Part shown: one piece after another, positions 7,953 through 16,600 of the stretch | Layout of the letters: every line of letters starts with the position of its first letter | Numbering within the stretch: position 1 is the stretch's first letter | From: Sphaerotilus sp. | GTDB taxonomy: Bacteria; Pseudomonadota; Gammaproteobacteria; Burkholderiales; Burkholderiaceae_C | Length of the DNA stretch: 36,914 bases | Assembly (NCBI RefSeq): GCF_013299175.1 | Contig: NZ_JAAFKF010000033.1 | Coordinates: 1 to 36,914, forward strand | Direction: 5' to 3' | The notes under the pieces: model-generated | What the model saw: only the letters and a program-made list of their open reading frames with translations | Database searches by the model: none | What the model was told of the DNA's origin: nothing | Translations under genes and position numbers: made by a program

Positions 7953-8261
7953 ATGACCACTCACACACCGATGACCTGTTTGTCGAATGGTGAACTGGCA
8001 CCCATCTGCCAGCGCCACGGCATCCACCGGCTGTCCGTGTTCGGCTCGCGCTTGAAGGGCACGGCCCGTCCCGACAGTGACCTGGATTTGCTGGTTGAGT
8101 TCGAGCCAGGGCGAGTCCCCGGTCTGATCGGCTTGAGCGCCATTGAAATCGAGCTGACCGAGGCACTCGGCATCAAGGTGGATCTGCGCACGGCGCAGGA
8201 ACTGAGCCGCTACTTCCGCGACGACGTGCTGCGCTCTGTACAGGTGGCCTATGCCGCCTGA
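7953..8261 (+). CDS. MNT-family nucleotidyltransferase (MntA-like)
   Basis: A 102-residue minimal nucleotidyltransferase. The signature GSR (31-33) followed by D43-L-D45 and a third acidic residue Asp77 (KVDLRT) is complete, so catalysis is plausible. In type VII toxin-antitoxin pairs, MntA adds AMP groups to a HEPN toxin (HepT). Here no HEPN gene follows; the next frame is an antitoxin-like hybrid. ATG 7953 is chosen for GGAG at 7944-7947, 5 nt upstream; the frame extends to 7908 without a better site. It overlaps the next gene by 11 nt, so the two are coupled. It sits inside the hsd locus and is transcribed toward hsdM. Confidence 0.85.
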   Translation: MTTHTPMTCLSNGELAPICQRHGIHRLSVFGSRLKGTARPDSDLDLLVEFEPGRVPGLIGLSAIEIELTEALGIKVDLRTAQELSRYFRDDVLRSVQVAYAA

Positions 8262-8544
8262 AGACCGCAACCGCTCGCACGACGAAGCCGTCGTGGAACT
8301 GCTCAAGGCAGACCCAGCCTTGGCAGACGAGTACCTCGCCGTCGCGCAGGAAGAGGCCGAAGAACCGGGCGGGCCTGCCGCGCTGTCGGCTGCCTTGCGC
8401 CACGTCGCCGAGGCCCAGAAGACACCCAACGCCGAAACCCTCGCCGCGATGGAAGAATCCCGCACCATCCTGGCCAGCCGCCGAGCGCGTTTCGCCTCAG
8501 CCGAGGCGCTGTTCGCCAGCCTCGAACAAGGGCGCGACGAATAA
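8251..8544 (+). CDS. Chimeric antitoxin-like protein (COG3636-type N-terminus, RelB-type tail)
   Basis: A 97-residue acidic protein. Residues 9-55 (SHDEAVVELLKADPALADEYLA...EEPGGPAALSAALRHVAEA) read like the N-terminus of HigA2/COG3636 addiction-module antidotes, where a helix-turn-helix normally follows. Here that part is absent. It is replaced by residues 58-93 (TPNAETLAAMEESR...RARFASAEALFASLE), typical of the toxin-wrapping tail of RelB/DinJ-like antitoxins. The gene overlaps the MNT gene by 11 nt and is followed by hsdM after 41 bp. No RelE/HigB toxin gene is adjacent, so it is either an orphan or serves another partner. The family assignment is from pattern recognition only. Confidence 0.65.
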   Translation: MPPEDRNRSHDEAVVELLKADPALADEYLAVAQEEAEEPGGPAALSAALRHVAEAQKTPNAETLAAMEESRTILASRRARFASAEALFASLEQGRDE

Positions 8545-8585
8545 CCCGCGCCTCGCACCCCATCGCATTCAGAACAACAGAACCC

Positions 8586-10490
8586 ATGGCCGAACCCCGC
8601 CCGAAATCCATCGCCTCGACACCATCCCTCTCCAGCACGGTCAAGTCGATCTGCGACATCCTGCGTCGCTCGAACTGCGCCAGCGCACTGCAATACGTGC
8701 CGGAACTGACCTGGATACTGTTCCTGCGCATCCTCGACGCACAGGAAACCCGTGCCCGCGAGGAGGCCGAGGCCATCGGCGACGACTTCACGCCTGCCCT
8801 GCCTGCACCGTTTCGCTGGCAGGACTGGGCCGCCCCGTGCAATGTCGAGCAGGAGGCCCGCACGCCTGAAGGCCAACTCGTCGGATGGAAGCGGCAGGCA
8901 CTGGGTTCGCGCATCGGTACGCTGATCGAGTTCGTCAATAAGGAACTGCTGCCCTACCTACACGGCCTGGACACCTTGCCCGACGGCCGCCCGAATCCAT
9001 CCGCCACCCCGAAACAGCGCGTCATCGGTCGCATCATGACCGCGGTCGAGCGCGTGCGTGTCGATACGGAAGCCGACTTCATCGACATCCTCGACCGCCT
9101 CCACACCATCCAGATTGACCACATCGACGACACACACGTCTTCACGCTGTCGCAGGTGTACGAAGACCTGCTGCTGAAGATGGGCGAGAAGAACTCCGAC
9201 GGCGGCCAGTTCTTCACACCCCGCGAAGTGGTGCGCGCCATGGTCGCCACGCTGAACCCGGTCTTCGGCGAGACCGTCTACGACCCGTGCTGCGGCACGG
9301 GCGGCTTCCTGGCGCAGTCCTACGAATGGATGAGCCGGCGCATGGGCGATCAAGCCACCGGCACCGACCTGGAGCGGCTCAAGCACGACACCTTCTTCGG
9401 CCGCGAGAAGGAAAACCTCGTCTTCCCGATCGCGCTGGCGAACCTCGTGCTGCACGGCATCGACCAGCCCAATCTCTGGCACGGCAACACGCTGGCCGAC
9501 CAGCCGACCTACGCCGGCTTGTTCGAACAGGCTCCGCCCACCTTCGACGTGATCCTGACCAACCCGCCCTTCGGCGGCAAGGAGAGCAGCGAAACCCAGG
9601 ACCGCTACAGCTTCCACTCCAGCGCGACGCAGGTGCTGTTCCTGCAACACCTGCTGGACGAGCTGGCGCTGCCGAGCGATGAGCAGCCGGGCGGGCGCTG
9701 CGGTGTCGTGCTCGACGAAGGCTTGCTGTTCCGCACCAACGAATCGGCTTTTGTGGAAACCAAGCGCAGGTTGCTGGACGAATGCGAGCTGTGGTGCATC
9801 GTCAGCCTGCCGGGCGGCGTGTTCTCGACGGCAGGGGCGGGCGTCAAGACCAACCTGCTGTTCTTCACCAAGGGCCGCCCGACCGAGCGCACCTGGTACT
9901 ACGACCTCTCGCACGTCAAGATGGGCAAGAAGTCGCCGATGACGCTGGCGCACTTCGGCTGGAACCCGGATTTCACGCTGATCACCGACGACGCGGCGCT
10001 GCCGGCTTCGCTGGTCGAGGACTGGCACACCCGCGAAGGCAACGAAGGCCGCTTGTTCCCGACCTTCGCCCGTCTGCTCGCGTGGCGTGGTACGCCCCAG
10101 GCCGACAGCGATGTCTCGTGGACGATCGACGTTGCCGCCCGCCGTGCCCAGGCCCGTGCCGACATGGCGCCACACGAGGCCGAGGCTGTCCGCTGTCGTG
10201 AGGAGGCCGTGACACTCAGGGAGCAGATGGCGGCACTGAAGAAGGCCAAGGCGTCCGAAGCCGCGTGGCTCGCAGTTCAGCAGCAGTGGCAGGCGATGGA
10301 CAAGGCTGCACGGGATGCACAGGCCCGCGCCGCAGCGATCGACGCGGCGGCGTTTGACCTGAAGGCGGTCAATCCGAATGCCCGCGTCACGCAGGACACC
10401 CGTTCGCCATCCGAGATCCTGGCGGCGATCACCGCACATGGGCGGGACATGGTGGCCGCACTGGACCGATTGCGCCGACTGGTGGCTTGA
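8586..10490 (+). CDS. hsdM: Type I restriction enzyme, M (DNA N6-adenine methyltransferase) subunit, locus 1
   Basis: A 634-residue HsdM that methylates adenine at the site chosen by HsdS, using S-adenosylmethionine. The N-terminal helical HsdM domain covers about 1-190. The methyltransferase domain has the SAM motif DPCCGTGGF (233-241) and catalytic N326-P-P-F329. The C-terminal 130 residues are Ala/Glu-rich and probably coiled-coil. ATG 8586 follows the antitoxin-like gene by 41 bp without a strong ribosome-binding site. The order R-S-...-M is unusual: hsdM is the last gene and is separated from hsdS by four genes, two on the other strand, so it likely needs its own promoter or the MNT transcript. 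Confidence 0.95.
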   Translation: MAEPRPKSIASTPSLSSTVKSICDILRRSNCASALQYVPELTWILFLRILDAQETRAREEAEAIGDDFTPALPAPFRWQDWAAPCNVEQEARTPEGQLVGWKRQALGSRIGTLIEFVNKELLPYLHGLDTLPDGRPNPSATPKQRVIGRIMTAVERVRVDTEADFIDILDRLHTIQIDHIDDTHVFTLSQVYEDLLLKMGEKNSDGGQFFTPREVVRAMVATLNPVFGETVYDPCCGTGGFLAQSYEWMSRRMGDQATGTDLERLKHDTFFGREKENLVFPIALANLVLHGIDQPNLWHGNTLADQPTYAGLFEQAPPTFDVILTNPPFGGKESSETQDRYSFHSSATQVLFLQHLLDELALPSDEQPGGRCGVVLDEGLLFRTNESAFVETKRRLLDECELWCIVSLPGGVFSTAGAGVKTNLLFFTKGRPTERTWYYDLSHVKMGKKSPMTLAHFGWNPDFTLITDDAALPASLVEDWHTREGNEGRLFPTFARLLAWRGTPQADSDVSWTIDVAARRAQARADMAPHEAEAVRCREEAVTLREQMAALKKAKASEAAWLAVQQQWQAMDKAARDAQARAAAIDAAAFDLKAVNPNARVTQDTRSPSEILAAITAHGRDMVAALDRLRRLVA

Positions 10491-10512
10491 GCCGCTGGCT
10501 GCTCAAGCCACC
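10481..10512. terminator. Bidirectional hairpin shared by convergent hsdM and araC ends
   Basis: GGTGGCTTGAG (10481-10491) and CTCAAGCCACC (10502-10512) form a perfect 11-bp stem with a 10-nt loop. The TGA stops of hsdM (10488-10490) and of the opposing AraC gene (10503-10505) lie in the two arms, so each arm encodes one gene's end. No T tract follows on either strand, so an intrinsic terminator is possible but not certain. Confidence 0.5.
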
Positions 10513-11390
10513 GAGGCTGCCCCATCCAGTACCGCCCCCCACAGCCGGTACACCCAGAAACTCTCCTCCCCCTGCATCCGCTGGCGCAGTTCCTCCGGGC
10601 TGAAGCCGGTGACGCGGCGCGTCTCGCGGCACAGGTGCGACTGGTCCGCGAACCCGCCCAGCACCGCGACATCGGCCCAATCGACCGCTCCGCGCTGCTG
10701 CGCGGCGAGCACCTCGAAGAACACCACCTCGGTGCGGCTGATCCCTTTGAGCTGGCGCAGCGGCTGGCCGGTCCAGCGTTTGATGCGGCGCTCGAACTGC
10801 CGCAGGCTGCGCCCCGGCGCCGACGTGGCCGCCCGCAGCGCCAGCCCCTGCGTCCAGTCGTGCAGCAGCGGACTGCCCAGCACGGCGGTGGACGACGGGC
10901 GCGCAGCCTGCCAGCGCGCCTCCAGGAAGTCCTCGATCAGCGCCACACGCCGCTCGTCATCCGCCGCCCGCTGCACCGCCTCGCCCCACGCCAGCCACTC
11001 CGGCGGAAGCACCGCGTGTGCCGCCACGGTGCGGTCGATCCAGGCGCTCGGGTCGAGTCCGGTCATCGCGTGCAGCGCGTCCGGCAGCAGCATCAGCATC
11101 ATCCCGTGGCCCGGCCCGGTGTCGCGGCTGGTGGTCGGGCCGGTCTGGGGGCCGCTGAAGCGCACGGGGTCGGCCGGCATCGGCGCCAGCGTCGGGTCCA
11201 GCCATTCGCTGTGGCCTTCGAAAAACCAACTGACCGTGCAGGCCGGCGTGGCGGGGAAGTGGTTGATGCAGCGGGCTTCGGTGGGCGGCCGGTCGAGCGT
11301 GCTGCGGCTGAGCACCGCCCGAACGCACGCAGTGAGCGACAGGCGCGGCAGCCACAGGCGGGCTTCATCGGAAGGGCTGACCTCGTGCAT
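10503..11390 (-). CDS. AraC-family transcriptional regulator
   Basis: A regulator of about 295 residues from ATG 11390. The frame also opens from a TTG at 11465, but those extra residues look unrelated to the family. The N-terminal part (LTACVRAVLSRS...SWFFEGHSEWL) is a sensor-like domain. The C-terminus carries the AraC DNA-binding domain, with AVLGGFADQSHLCRETRRVTGFSPEELRQ as the second helix-turn-helix. It is divergent from the P450 gene across a 112-bp gap, which suggests that it controls that gene. The effector cannot be inferred. It is convergent with hsdM and shares a hairpin with it. Confidence 0.88.
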   Translation of the reverse strand: MHEVSPSDEARLWLPRLSLTACVRAVLSRSTLDRPPTEARCINHFPATPACTVSWFFEGHSEWLDPTLAPMPADPVRFSGPQTGPTTSRDTGPGHGMMLMLLPDALHAMTGLDPSAWIDRTVAAHAVLPPEWLAWGEAVQRAADDERRVALIEDFLEARWQAARPSSTAVLGSPLLHDWTQGLALRAATSAPGRSLRQFERRIKRWTGQPLRQLKGISRTEVVFFEVLAAQQRGAVDWADVAVLGGFADQSHLCRETRRVTGFSPEELRQRMQGEESFWVYRLWGAVLDGAASVA

Positions 11391-11502
11391 GCCGGGCAGT
11401 GTAGGGCCGCTCGTCCGGTCGATCGAGCAGGGCGCGTGATGCCCATGCCTGTCGAATTCGTTCAAGACAGCTCACCGTGGCGCGGTGCAACATCAACGCA
11501 CC

Positions 11503-12936
11503 ATGAACACCAACACCCCCTTGACGACGCCCCTCGCCGCCGTGCCGCGCCCGCCCGGTCCTCCCAGCCCGTGGTGGGGTCTGCCGCTGCTGCGCGCCCT
11601 GTCGCGGGACTACCTCGGTTTCGTGCAGCGCCTGCAGCACGCGCACGGCGACATCACCTTCATGCGCATCGGCCCGGAGTGCGCCTACGACGTGTTGTCG
11701 CCCGATGGGGTGCGGGCGGTGCTGGTGGAACAGGCCGACCACTTCATCCGCTGGGAGCGTGGCATCGAGGTGTTTGCCCAGGTCTTCGGCCAGGGGCTGC
11801 TGACCACCGAAGGTGAGCAGTGGAAGCGCCAGCACCGCCTGTTGCGCCCTGGCTTCGCGCCGCGCCGGGTGGCCGGCTACGCGGCGCTGATGGTGGACGC
11901 GGCGCGGCAGGCGCTCGACGACGCCGTGCCCCCCGGTCAGGCGAGCGCCCGCGTCGAGGTGGACGCGCTGATGACGCGGCTGACGATGGACGTGATCCTG
12001 CGCACCTTGTTCGGCAGCCGGGCGCGTGACGAAGCCCGCGAGGCGGGGGAGGCGGTGCAGGTGCTCGGTCGTCAGGCGATGCGCGAAATGTTCCTGCCGC
12101 TGACGCTGCCGGACTGGCTGCCACTGCCCGGCAAGGCGGGCAAGCGCCGGGCACTGCGCACGCTGCGCGGGCTGGTGGACCGCCACATCGACGCCCGCCT
12201 GAACGCCGCGGTCGCCGACCCCGCCACGGTGCCGACGGACGACCTGCTGGCGATGATGCTCGCCGCCCGCGACGACGAGGCCGGCGCTCCCGACGGCACG
12301 GGCGCCGGTAGCGGCCTGAGCCGGGCGGAGCTGCACGACCAGTCCATGGTGATCTTCCAGGCGGGCCATGAAACCTCGGCCACGGCGCTGCTGTGGTGGA
12401 GCCGCCTGATGGCCGAGCACCCGGAGATCGCCCGCCGCGCCCGCGACGAGGTGGACCAGGTGCTGGCCGGCCGCGACCCGACGCCGGCCGACCTGCCCCG
12501 GCTCGACTGGCTGGGCGCTACGCTCAAGGAGGCGATGCGGCTGTACCCGCCCGTTCCCGCCTTGATGAGCCGCCGGGCGGTGAAGGAGGCGCAGGTCGGC
12601 CCGTGGCGCATCCCGGCGGGCAGCCTCGTGCGCCTGACGCCGTGGGTGCTGCACCACGACCCGCGCTGGTTCCCTGAGCCAGAGGTGTTCCGCCCCGAGC
12701 GGTTCACGGCCGATGCGCCGCCGCTGCCGCGGGGCGCGTGGCTGCCGTTCGGCACGGGGCCGCGGGTGTGCATCGGGCAGCACTTCGCGATGCTGGAGAT
12801 GACGCTGATCGCGGCGATGCTGCTGCAGCGGTACACGCTGGCGGTGCCACCGGGAGACGACACGCGTCCGGCCGCCGAGCTGAACGTCACGCTGCGGCCG
12901 AAGGGTGGGCTGCGGCTGGCCTTCACTCGGCGCTGA
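11503..12936 (+). CDS. Cytochrome P450
   Basis: A 477-residue haem monooxygenase. Key motifs are the I-helix AGHET (287-291), the K-helix E343-x-x-R346 in LKEAMR, the PERF motif region (398-401) and the haem loop FGTGPRVCIG with ligand Cys423. There is no fused reductase and no ferredoxin gene adjacent, so electrons must come from proteins encoded elsewhere. No signal anchor is seen, so it should be a soluble bacterial enzyme. The ATG at 11503 is preferred over an in-frame GTG at 11485. The substrate is unknown. It ends 5 bp before the convergent M48 gene, with no terminator visible between them. Confidence 0.95.
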   Translation: MNTNTPLTTPLAAVPRPPGPPSPWWGLPLLRALSRDYLGFVQRLQHAHGDITFMRIGPECAYDVLSPDGVRAVLVEQADHFIRWERGIEVFAQVFGQGLLTTEGEQWKRQHRLLRPGFAPRRVAGYAALMVDAARQALDDAVPPGQASARVEVDALMTRLTMDVILRTLFGSRARDEAREAGEAVQVLGRQAMREMFLPLTLPDWLPLPGKAGKRRALRTLRGLVDRHIDARLNAAVADPATVPTDDLLAMMLAARDDEAGAPDGTGAGSGLSRAELHDQSMVIFQAGHETSATALLWWSRLMAEHPEIARRARDEVDQVLAGRDPTPADLPRLDWLGATLKEAMRLYPPVPALMSRRAVKEAQVGPWRIPAGSLVRLTPWVLHHDPRWFPEPEVFRPERFTADAPPLPRGAWLPFGTGPRVCIGQHFAMLEMTLIAAMLLQRYTLAVPPGDDTRPAAELNVTLRPKGGLRLAFTRR

Positions 12937-12941
12937 CCCGC

Positions 12942-13649
12942 TCACAGGTTCATGGCTGCCCCGCGTACTCGCAGCCACTCCTTGCGCGCGAGGTAATCCG
13001 GCAGGATCTTGTCCACCTCATTCCAGAAGTCCGCCGAGTGGTCGCGGTGGTGCCGGTGACACAGCTCATGGACAACGAAGTAGTCGATGATCGTGAGCGG
13101 GGCCATCAGGCACTTCCAGTGAAACTGCAGGTTGCCATTGGGCAGGCAAGACGCCCAGCGGTACCCAAGCTCCTTGATGTGCACCGACCCGGCTTGCACA
13201 CCCACCTTGTCGGCAAAGAAGGCCACCCGCCGACGCAGCCGTGGCAGGCCCTTGTCTTCGTAGAACTGCAGAAATGCCTGCCGAGCCGCTTCAGCACCGC
13301 CCTCTTGCACCAGGGAGCGCAACAGACAGAAGCGTCCATCCTTCAATTTCAGCGGTTCATCCTGGTCGTTCACCAGTTGCAGCCGGTAACTGCTGCCGAG
13401 ATACAGGAAAGACTCACCACTGACCCACTCGCGGGCGACACGGGCAGCGTTGAGTTCCTGCCAGTCGGCCAGATTCCGGTAGATCCACAGCCGCTTGCTG
13501 AAAACCGTGTCATCGACCTGCTCGGGCGTCATCCGCTGCGGCGGGCGTACCGTGATCAGGCCGTTGCGCTCGATCACGATGTCGGTGGTCTGACGCTCGG
13601 TGCCGGGCAGGAGCTGGTATTCGATGTCCTTGACACGACGAAGCTGCAT
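12942..13649 (-). CDS. M48/YgjP-type metallopeptidase at the end of the type I operon
   Basis: A 235-residue protein of the YgjP/WSS1-like group (DUF45). The zinc site is HELCH followed by RDHSADFWNEVD, near residues 190-208, as in this family. Such genes recur at the hsdR end of type I operons (family knowledge), but their role there is unknown; proteolysis of restriction subunits is one idea. Its ATG directly abuts the hsdR stop (TGAATG), so translation is presumably coupled. It is cytoplasmic, with no signal peptide. The neighbouring P450 gene is convergent. Confidence 0.88.
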   Translation of the reverse strand: MQLRRVKDIEYQLLPGTERQTTDIVIERNGLITVRPPQRMTPEQVDDTVFSKRLWIYRNLADWQELNAARVAREWVSGESFLYLGSSYRLQLVNDQDEPLKLKDGRFCLLRSLVQEGGAEAARQAFLQFYEDKGLPRLRRRVAFFADKVGVQAGSVHIKELGYRWASCLPNGNLQFHWKCLMAPLTIIDYFVVHELCHRHHRDHSADFWNEVDKILPDYLARKEWLRVRGAAMNL

Positions 13650-16600
13650 TCAGGCACTCCCGGTTCGGCCGACACGGGCCGCACGAGTCAGGTCGTCATG
13701 GCGGTTCTTGGCCAGCTTCATGATCTCGATAGCCACCCGTTCGCGATGTCGCTTGACCTCGTCGATGGCTGTCCTGGCAATCTCGTCCTTGATCCGGCCG
13801 CGCACCCGCTTCTGTTTGTCCGGGTTTTGCCAGAAGTCGATGCTGCCGATCGACTCCTGAAGAATCTCGACCGTGGTTTCCATCAGCGCCCGAAAGCCCG
13901 CCTGGTGCTCCGCCGGAATGACACCCTCCGTGAACCCGATCTGGGCAATGTGTTCATGGAAGGTCGTCGCTTCCTTGCCCATGCCCGACTCGCTTTCCTG
14001 GCGCCCGGCGCTGGCCTGGGCACGCAGTTTGGTCAGCTTGTCGGCCAGCAGATCCCACTGGCCCTGGTGCTGCTCGATCAGGGCATCCACCTTCTCCGAC
14101 AGCCGCTTGTAGAAGGCCGGGTCTTCGTCGTGATGCACCGTGCAGTGCTTGCGCAGCGCGTGCTCCATCTCGCTGGCCTTGGCTTCGCCGTTGTCACCGG
14201 CATGGGCGGCCAGCTTGTCCAGGAAGTCCTCGGCCAGCAGTTCGACCGGCGCGATCTTGGGGTTGATGCCCAGGCTGATCAGGTGCTCGTTGATCAGCGC
14301 CTTGACCTTCTCGCCCGCATTGCCCAGGTCCAGGCTGGCGTCCTTGTAACGCTGCTTCGTGACCTCCAGCAGGTAGCCGAAGCGGTGGGCGGGGACGCGG
14401 TAGGGATGGGCGGCTGCGTTCGGCAGCACGATGTCGAGGCTCATCAGGAATTTCTTCAGATGGACCTCGAAGTCGGCCCGCTGTCGTTCGTCCTTCAGCG
14501 CCTTGACGGCCTCGTGGACCACCGCCGCGTCGGCCGTCTGGTCGGGCAGCGTGCCGGTGACAAACGCCTTGATCGCCTTGACGCCCAGCGCCGTGAAGTG
14601 CTGCAGCAGGCGCTGGTAGCGTTCTTCCAGCACCGGCAGCTCTGACGTGATGTTCTTCATCCCGTCGTGCAGCTCCTGCTGCTCGTCGCTGGCGGCGTAC
14701 AGCGTCAGCGCCTCGGTCAGGTGGTGGGACAGGCCGATGTAGTCCACGATGTAGCCGCGCTGTTTGCCCTTCTTCACCCGGTTCGTGCGGGCAATGGCCT
14801 GCAGCAGAGTGTGCTCGCGCAGCTTCTTGTCGAGGTACATCACCTGTTCGATCGGGGCGTCGAAGCCGGTCAGCAGCATGTCGCAGACGATCAGGAAGGC
14901 GATGCCGGTGTGGGTCTTGTCCGGGTCGTCGAGATCGAAGCTGCGGCAGAAGTTGTCTACCGCGTTCATGCGCGCGGCCTGCTTGCGCACCTGCGTGATG
15001 ATGGCCAGCTCGTTGGTGCCGTCCGACGACACCACCACGGCGGTTTTCAGGAATTCCAGTCGCTTGATCAGATCGGCCTCTGGTGTGGGCCGCGCTTTTT
15101 CCTGGGCGATGCGCTCGGCCAGTGCGGCGTCGATGCCCGCCTGGTAGCGCACGCAGGCCAGCTTGGAGTGGCACACCACCTGCGCCTTGAACCCGTTGGG
15201 CAGGATGTTGTCCACGTAGTGCCGCACGAGGTCGCGGGCGATGGCGTGGAGGCGCTGTTCGGCTTCCAGGATGTCGCCGGTGGCCCCGTATTTCTTCCTG
15301 ATCGCCTCCAGCTCCGTCTCGCTGCGGTCGCGGAACAGGTCTTCGAAGGCGTCGTCGAACGCCTGCTTCTCGTTGAGCGCGCTGTCGGCTGTCTTGCCCT
15401 CGTAGAGGATCTGCAGCGTGGCACCGTCGTTGACCGCGTCCATCAGCCGGTAGGTGTCGATGTACTCGCCGAAGCGTTTTGACGTTTTTTTCTCGCCGTG
15501 CCGTTCGGTGACCAGGGGCGTGCCGGTGAAGGCGATGCGGGTGGCGTTGGGGAAGGCTTCGAAGAGGTTGTCACCGAGGTCGGAACTCTGGGTGCGGTGC
15601 GCCTCGTCGATCATCAGGAGGATGCGCTCGGACGTGTTGACCGTGCCGAAGGTCTTGCCCGAGGGGATGGCCAGGTAGGTGCCGAGTGCCTCGGCCACCG
15701 TGTTGCTCAGGGCCTGCTTGTGCTCCTGGAACTTGTGGACCATCGCCATGTTGATGTCGGAGCTGTCCGTGGCGAGGTGCTGGCGCAGCGTCTGGCGGCT
15801 GTCGATCACGTTGACGCGGCCCCCGATGAGTTTGGCGGTGGCGCCGAGTTGCGCTTCCAGATCCTGCCGATCGTTGACCAGGACGATCTTGTAGTCGTTC
15901 AGGTCTTTGCTGGTCCGCAGCATCCGGGCCAGGAACACCATGGTCAGCGACTTGCCCGAGCCTTGGGTGTGCCAGACGACGCCGCTGCGCGCCATCGGGG
16001 TGGTGCCGCTGCGCAGGCGCTCGACGATGCGGCCGGCGGCGCGGAACTGCTGGTAGCGGCACACCACCTTGACGCGCGGGCCGCCGTCGGTGTCCATGAA
16101 GACCGCGCTGGTGCGCAGGATGCGCAGCAGGTTCGGGCGGGTCAGCATGCCGGCGATGAGCTGCTGCTGGGCGTTCAGCGTCGCCAGGGTGTCATCAGGT
16201 TCGGGGTGGAGCGTTTTCCAGGCATAGAAATGCTCGTCGCCCGAGGTGATGGTGCCGTAGTCGGCTTCGAGGCCGCTGCTGCGGATCAGCAGGAGGTTGC
16301 TGTGGAACAGGCGGGGTTCGCCTTCCTTGAGTCCGGCTTGAGCCGTCTCGGGGCGGCGGTTCATGTAGCGCTGCAGTTGCACGAAGGCTTCCTGCATCGG
16401 ATTGGCGCAGGTGACCGAACCCTTCTTGCACTCGACGACGGCCAGCGGGATGCCGTTCACGAACAGCACGATGTCCGGGACGATGAACGCCTTGCCGCTG
16501 CCCGGCGTGTCGAGGCGGAACTGGTTGATGGCGTGGAAGTGGTTGTTCTCGGGCGTGTGGAAGTCGATCAGGCGCACGACCGGGTCGGATTCGCCGGTCA

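Noticed and set aside
7711..8166. A 151-codon minus-strand frame across the MNT gene
   Set aside because: It is antisense to a well-supported MNT nucleotidyltransferase; only its last 29 codons are kept as a possible leader.
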